From Acanthosoma haemorrhoidale (taxonomy: Eukaryota; Arthropoda; Insecta; Hemiptera; Acanthosomatidae): a DNA stretch of 64,000 bases. The notes under the pieces are model-generated. The model did no database searches, had not been told where the DNA came from, and saw only the letters and a program-made list of their open reading frames with translations. Made by a program: the position numbers and the translations under genes. The stretch covers positions 117,638,869-117,702,868 of the forward strand of contig OV884013.1 of the NCBI GenBank assembly GCA_930367205.1, written 5' to 3'. Each line of letters starts with the position of its first letter. Within the stretch, counting starts at the first letter, position 1. Of the stretch, positions 58,844 through 64,000 are shown piece by piece.

Positions 58844-60600
58844 GAAAAAAATGCTACTTTTAGACTAGATTAGTATCAGGAGAACAGAAGGGAACAGGAG
58901 CTCGCTTTTACACCGAATATTCCTATTATATCGAAAAAATGCTACTTTTAGACTAGATTAGTATCAGGAGAACAGAAGGGAACAGGAGCTCACTTTTACA
59001 CCGAATATTCCTATGATATCGAAAAAATGCTACTTTTAGACTAGATTAGTATCAGGAGAACAGAAGGGAACAGGAGCTCGCTTTTACACCGAATATTCCT
59101 ATTATATCGAAAAAATGCTACTTTTAGACTAGATTAGTATCAGGAGAACAGGAGCTCACTTTTACACCGAATATTCCTATTATATCGAAAAAATGCTACT
59201 TTTAGACAAGATTAGTATCAGGAGAACGGAAGGGAACAGGAGCTCACTTTTACACTGAATATTCCTATTATATCGAAAAAATGCTACTTTTAGACTAGAT
59301 TAGTATCAGGAGAACAGAAGGGAACAGGAGCTCACTTTTACACCGAATATTCCTATTATATCGAAAAAATGCTACTTTTAGACTAGATTAGTATCAGGAG
59401 AACAGAAGGGAACAGGAGCTCTCTTTTACACCGAATATTCCTATTATATCGAAAAAATGCTACTTTTAGACTAGATTAGTATCAGGAGATCAGAAGGGAA
59501 CAGGAGCTCACTTTTACACCGAATATTCCTATTATATCGAAAAAATGCTACTTTTAGACGTGATTAGTATCAGGAGAACAGAAGGGAACAGGAGCTCGCT
59601 TTTACACCGAATATTCCTATTATATCGAAAAAATGCTACTTTTAGACTAGATTAGTATCAGGAGAACAGAAGGGAACAGGAGCTCACTTTTACACCGAAT
59701 ATTCCTATGATATCGAAAAAATGCTACTTTTAGACTAGATTAGTATCAGGAGAACAGAAGGGAACAGGAGCTCACTTTTACACTGAATATTCCTATTATA
59801 TCGAAAAAATGCTACTTTTAGACTAGATTAGTATCAGGAGAACAGGAGCTCACTTTTACACCGAATATTCCTATTATATCGAAAAAATGCTACTTTTAGA
59901 CAAGATTAGTATGAGGAGAACAGAAGGGAACAGTAGCTCACTTTTACACCGAATATTCCTATTATATCGAAAAAATGCTACTTTTAGACTAGATTAGTAT
60001 CAGGAGAACAGAAGGGAACAGGAGCTCACTTTTACACCGAATATTCCTATTATATCGAAATAATGCTACTTTTAGACGTGATTCGTATCAGGAGAACAGA
60101 AGGGAACAGGAGCTCACTTTTACACCGAATATTCCTATTATATCGAAAAAATGCTACTCTTAGACTAGATTAGTATCAGGAGAACAGAAGGGAACAGGAG
60201 CTTACTTTTACACCCAATATTCCTATTATATCGAAATAATGCTACTTTTAGACGTGATTCGTATCAGGAGAACAGAAGGGAACAGGAGCTCACTTTTACA
60301 CCGAATATTCCTATTATATCGAAAAAATGCTACTTTTAGACTAGATTAGTATCAGGAGAACAGAAGGGAACAGGAGCTCACTTTTACACCGAATATTCCT
60401 ATTATATCGAAAAAATGCTACTTTTAGACTAGATTAGTATCAGGAGAACAGAAGGGAACAGGAGCTCACTTTTACACTGAATATTCCTATTATATCGAAA
60501 AAATGCTACTTTTAGACTAGATTAGTATCAGGAGAACAGAAGGGAACAGGAGCTCACTTTTACACCGAATATTCCTATTATATCGAAAAAATGCTACTTT
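58844..60600 (+). repeat. Macro-repeat copy 4, partial
   Basis: Begins with the 7-A unit and repeats the first part of the macro-repeat (78-bp units at about 59,150 and 59,840), then passes into the right-end pattern. Confidence 0.7.
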
Positions 60601-60604
60601 TAGA

Positions 60605-63600
60605 CTGCATTCGTATCAGGAGAACAGAAGGCAACAGGAGCTCACTATTTCTCCCAATATTCCTATTATATCGAAAAAATGCGACGTTTAGACGGGATTC
60701 ATATTAGAAGAACAGAAGGTAACAAGAGCTCACTATTTCACCCAATATTCCTATTATATCAAAAAAATGCTACTTTTAGACTAGATTAGTATCAGGAGAA
60801 CAGAAGGGAACAGGAGCTCACTTTTACACCGAATATTCCTATTATATCGAAAAAATGCTACTTTTAGAGTAGATTAGTATCAGGAGAACAGAAGGGAACA
60901 GGAGCTCACTTTTACACCGAATATTCCTATTATATCGAAAAAATGCTACTTTTAGACTAGATTAGTATCAGGAGAACAGAAGGGAACAAGAGCTCACTTT
61001 TACACCGAATATTCCTATTATATCGAAAAAATGCTACTTTTAGACTAGATTAGTATCAGGAGAACAGAAGGGAACAGGAGCTCACTTTTACACCGAATAT
61101 TCCTATTATATCGAAATAATGCTACTTTTAGACGTGATTCGTATCAGGAGAACAGAAGGGAACAGGAGCTCACTTTTACACCGAATATTCCTATTATATC
61201 GAAAAAATGCTACTTTTAGACTAGATTAGTATCAAGAGAACAGAAGGGAACAGGAGCTCGCTTTTACACCGAACATTCCTATTATATCGAAAAAATGCTA
61301 CTTTTAGACTAGATTAGTATCAGGAGAACAGAAGGGAACAGGAGCTCACTTTTACACCGAATATTCCTATGATATCGAAAAAATGCTACTTTTAGACTAG
61401 ATTAGTATCAGGAGAACAGAAGGGAAAAGGAGCTCACTTTTACACCGAATATTCCTATTATATCGAAAAAATGCTACTTTTAGACTAGATTAGTATCAGG
61501 AGAACAGGAGCTTACGTTTACACCGAATATTCCTATTATATCGAAAAAATGCTACTTTTAGACTAGATTAGTATCAGGAGAGCAGAAGGGAACAGGAGCT
61601 CACTTTTACACCGAATATTCCTATTATATCGAAAAAATGCTACTTTTAGACTAGATTAGTATCAGGAGAACAGAAGGGAACAGGAGCTCACTTTTACACC
61701 GAATATTCCTATTATATCGATAAAATGCCACTTTTAGACTGCATTCGTATCAGGAGAACAGAAGGCAACAGGAGCTCACTATTTCTCCCAATATTCCTAT
61801 TATATCGAAAAAATGCGACGTTTAGACGGGATTCATATTAGAAGAACAGAAGGTAACAAGAGCTCACTATTTCACCCAATATTCCTATTATATCAAAAAA
61901 ATGCTACTTTTAGACTAGATTAGTATCAGGAGAACAGAAGGGAACAAGAGCTCACTTTTACACCGAATATTCCTATTATATCGAAAAAATGCTACTTTTA
62001 GACTAGATTAGTATCAGGAGAACAGAAGGGAACAGGAGCTCACTTTTACACCGAATATTCCTATTATATCGAAAAAATGCTACTTTTAGACTAGATTAGT
62101 ATCAGGAGAACAGGAGCTTACGTTTACACCGAATATTCCTATTATATCGAAAAAATGCTACTTTTAGACTAGATTAGTATCAGGAGAGCAGAAGGGAACA
62201 GGAGCTCACTTTTACACCGAATATTCCTATTATATCGAAAAAATGCTACTTTTAGACTAGATTAGTATCAGGAGAACAGAAGGGAACAGGAGCTCACTTT
62301 TACACCGAATATTCCTATTATATCGAAAAAATGCCACATTTAGACTGCATTCGTATCAGGAGAACAGAAGGCAACAGGAGCTCACTATTTCTCCCAATAT
62401 TCCTATTATATCGAAAAAATGCGACGTTTAGACGGGATTCATATTAGAAGAACAGAAGGTAACAAGAGCTCACTATTTCACCCAATATTCCTATTATATC
62501 AAAAAAATGCTACTTTTAGACTAGATTAGTATCAGGAGAACAGAAGGGAACAGGAGCTCACTTTTACACCGAATATTCCTATTATATCGAAAAAATGCTA
62601 CTTTTAGACTAGATTAGTATCAGGAGAACAGAAGGGAACAGGAGCTCACTTTTACACCGAATATTCCTATTATATCGAAATAATGCTACTTTTAGACGTG
62701 ATTCGTATCAGGAGAACAGAAGGGAACAGGAGCTCACTTTTACACCGAATATTCCTATTATATCGAAAAAATGCTACTTTTAGACTAGATTAGTATCAAG
62801 AGAACAGAAGGGAACAGGAGCTCGCTTTTACACCGAACATTCCTATTATATCGAAAAAATGCTACTTTTAGACTAGATTAGTATCAGGAGAACAGAAGGG
62901 AACAGGAGCTCACTTTTACACCGAATATTCCTATGATATCGAAAAAATGCTACTTTTAGACTAGATTAGTATCAGGAGAACAGAAGGGAAAAGGAGCTCA
63001 CTTTTACACCGAATATTCCTATTATATCGAAAAAATGCTACTTTTAGACTAGATTAGTATCAGGAGAACAGGAGCTTACGTTTACACCGAATATTCCTAT
63101 TATATCGAAAAAATGCTACTTTTAGACTAGATTAGTATCAGGAGAACAGAAGGGAACAGGAGCTCACTTTTACACCGAATATTCCTATTATATCGAAAAA
63201 ATGCCACTTTTAGACTGCATTCGTATCAGGAGAACAGAAGGCAACAGGAGCTCACTATTTCTCCCAATATTCCTATTATATCGAAAAAATGCGACGTTTA
63301 GACGGGATTCATATTAGAAGAACAGAAGGTAACAAGAGCTCACTATTTCACCCAATATTCCTATTATATCAAAAAAATGCTACTTTTAGACTAGATTAGT
63401 ATCAGGAGAACAGAAGGGAACAAGAGCTCACTTTTACACCGAATATTCCTATTATATCGAAAAAATGCTACTTTTAGACTAGATTAGTATCAGGAGAACA
63501 GAAGGGAACAGGAGCTCACTTTTACACCGAATATTCCTATTATATCGAAAAAATGCTACTTTTAGACTAGATTAGTATCAGGAGAACAGGAGCTTACGTT

Positions 63601-64000
63601 TACACCGAATATTCCTATTATATCGAAAAAATGCTACTTTTAGACTAGATTAGTATCAGGAGAGCAGAAGGGAACAGGAGCTCACTTTTACACCGAATAT
63701 TCCTATTATATCGAAAAAATGCTACTTTTAGACTAGATTAGTATCAGGAGAACAGAAGGGAACAGGAGCTCACTTTTACACCGAATATTCCTATTATATC
63801 GAAAAAATGCCACTTTTAGACTGCATTCGTATCAGGAGAACAGAAGGCAACAGGAGCTCACTATTTCTCCCAATATTCCTATTATATCGAAAAAATGCGA
63901 CGTTTAGACGGGATTCATATTAGAAGAACAGAAGGTAACAAGAGCTCACTATTTCACCCAATATTCCTATTATATCAAAAAAATGCTACTTTTAGACTAG
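60605..64000 (+). repeat. Right-end higher-order pattern with truncated cassettes
   Basis: The first cassette units (GCATTCG..TTTCTCCC, then GCGACG) recur at 60,681, 61,815, 62,421, 63,291 and 63,897, and each time switch to the common unit inside the ATCAAAAAAATGC unit. Spacings are 1,134, 606, 870 and 606 bp, each a multiple of 88 minus 10, because each interval contains one 78-bp unit with GCTTACGTTTAC. The array continues beyond the window. Confidence 0.85.

Larger units (their letters stand above)
24927..64000 (+). repeat. 88-bp satellite DNA array, about 445 units, open at the right edge
   Basis: Head-to-tail units of 88 bp (about 35% GC). Landmarks in order are GAATATTCCTATTATATCG, AAAAAATGCTACTTTTAGAC, TAGATTAGTATCAGGAGAAC, then AGAAGGGAACAGGAGCTCAC and TTTTACACC. 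Nearly every unit has a SacI site (GAGCTC) and the 8-bp palindrome GAATATTC. The main variants are CGTGATTCG in place of CTAGATTAG; a GGCAACAGGAGCTTAC and CGAAATAATG pair; ACGACGAAT; GCGCTCAC; TATGATATCG; ATTGAAAAAATG; and 78-bp units. Neighbouring units are often identical, which shows ongoing homogenisation. No gene interrupts the array; the 62-codon open frames are combinations of variants without stops. Confidence 0.98.

Noticed and set aside
24927..64000. CRISPR-like array
   Set aside because: There are no unique spacers; whole units repeat head to tail. The host is eukaryotic and no cas genes are present.
24927..64000. Telomeric repeat
   Set aside because: The unit does not consist of TTAGG or another short telomere repeat; GATTAG words occur once per 88 bp only.

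Overview
The window is eukaryotic nuclear DNA, most likely from an insect and possibly a hemipteran. It is AT-rich and contains one spliced gene with canonical GT/AG introns, animal-type transposons (hAT, Jockey-like non-LTR, pogo/Tigger-like relics), microsatellites and a very large satellite array. The insect assignment is an inference from the esterase and Jockey protein types. No bacterial operon, CRISPR array, tRNA or rRNA was seen.

Layout. Positions 1-12,300 are AT-rich intergenic DNA with no convincing host gene. They hold several short relics of one Jockey-like 3' end (about 343, 6,729 and 7,709), a possible second non-LTR tail (about 8,600), a candidate solo LTR (about 10,415-11,433), a GC-rich island (about 5,660-5,965), and CT and AT microsatellites. 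Positions 12,378-23,434 carry a complete ten-exon, plus-strand carboxylesterase-type gene of 529 codons, whose Ser213/Glu331/His443 triad can be read directly. Its intron 4 holds a 2.5-kb hAT element (13,920-16,436) with an open 601-aa transposase on the minus strand and a perfect 8-bp target-site duplication. Intron 6 holds a perfect 22-bp hairpin.

From about 23,660, roughly 225 bp after the esterase stop codon, to the right edge, the window is one satellite array with an 88-bp unit. About 445 units lie right of position 24,927, and the array runs out of the window. The first five or so units are diverged and are split by an 852-bp, 5'-truncated Jockey fragment (24,075-24,926) flanked by a 14-bp target-site duplication. 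The homogeneous array is patterned by block duplications whose offsets are multiples of 88 bp (440, 1,144, 1,320, 2,112, 2,288), by offsets of the form 88n minus 10 (6,150 and 8,262), by a recurring cassette of 5-6 variant units also found in diverged form at the left edge, and by 78-bp units formed by loss of 10 bp between two GAACAG repeats.

The esterase gene is the only host gene that can be supported. The transposons and satellite are not a cooperating system with it, but they surround it closely: an apparently intact DNA transposon sits in one of its introns, and satellite begins where its 3' UTR should end. Short 62-codon open frames throughout the array are a by-product of variant units lacking the stop codons of the common unit, and are not genes.
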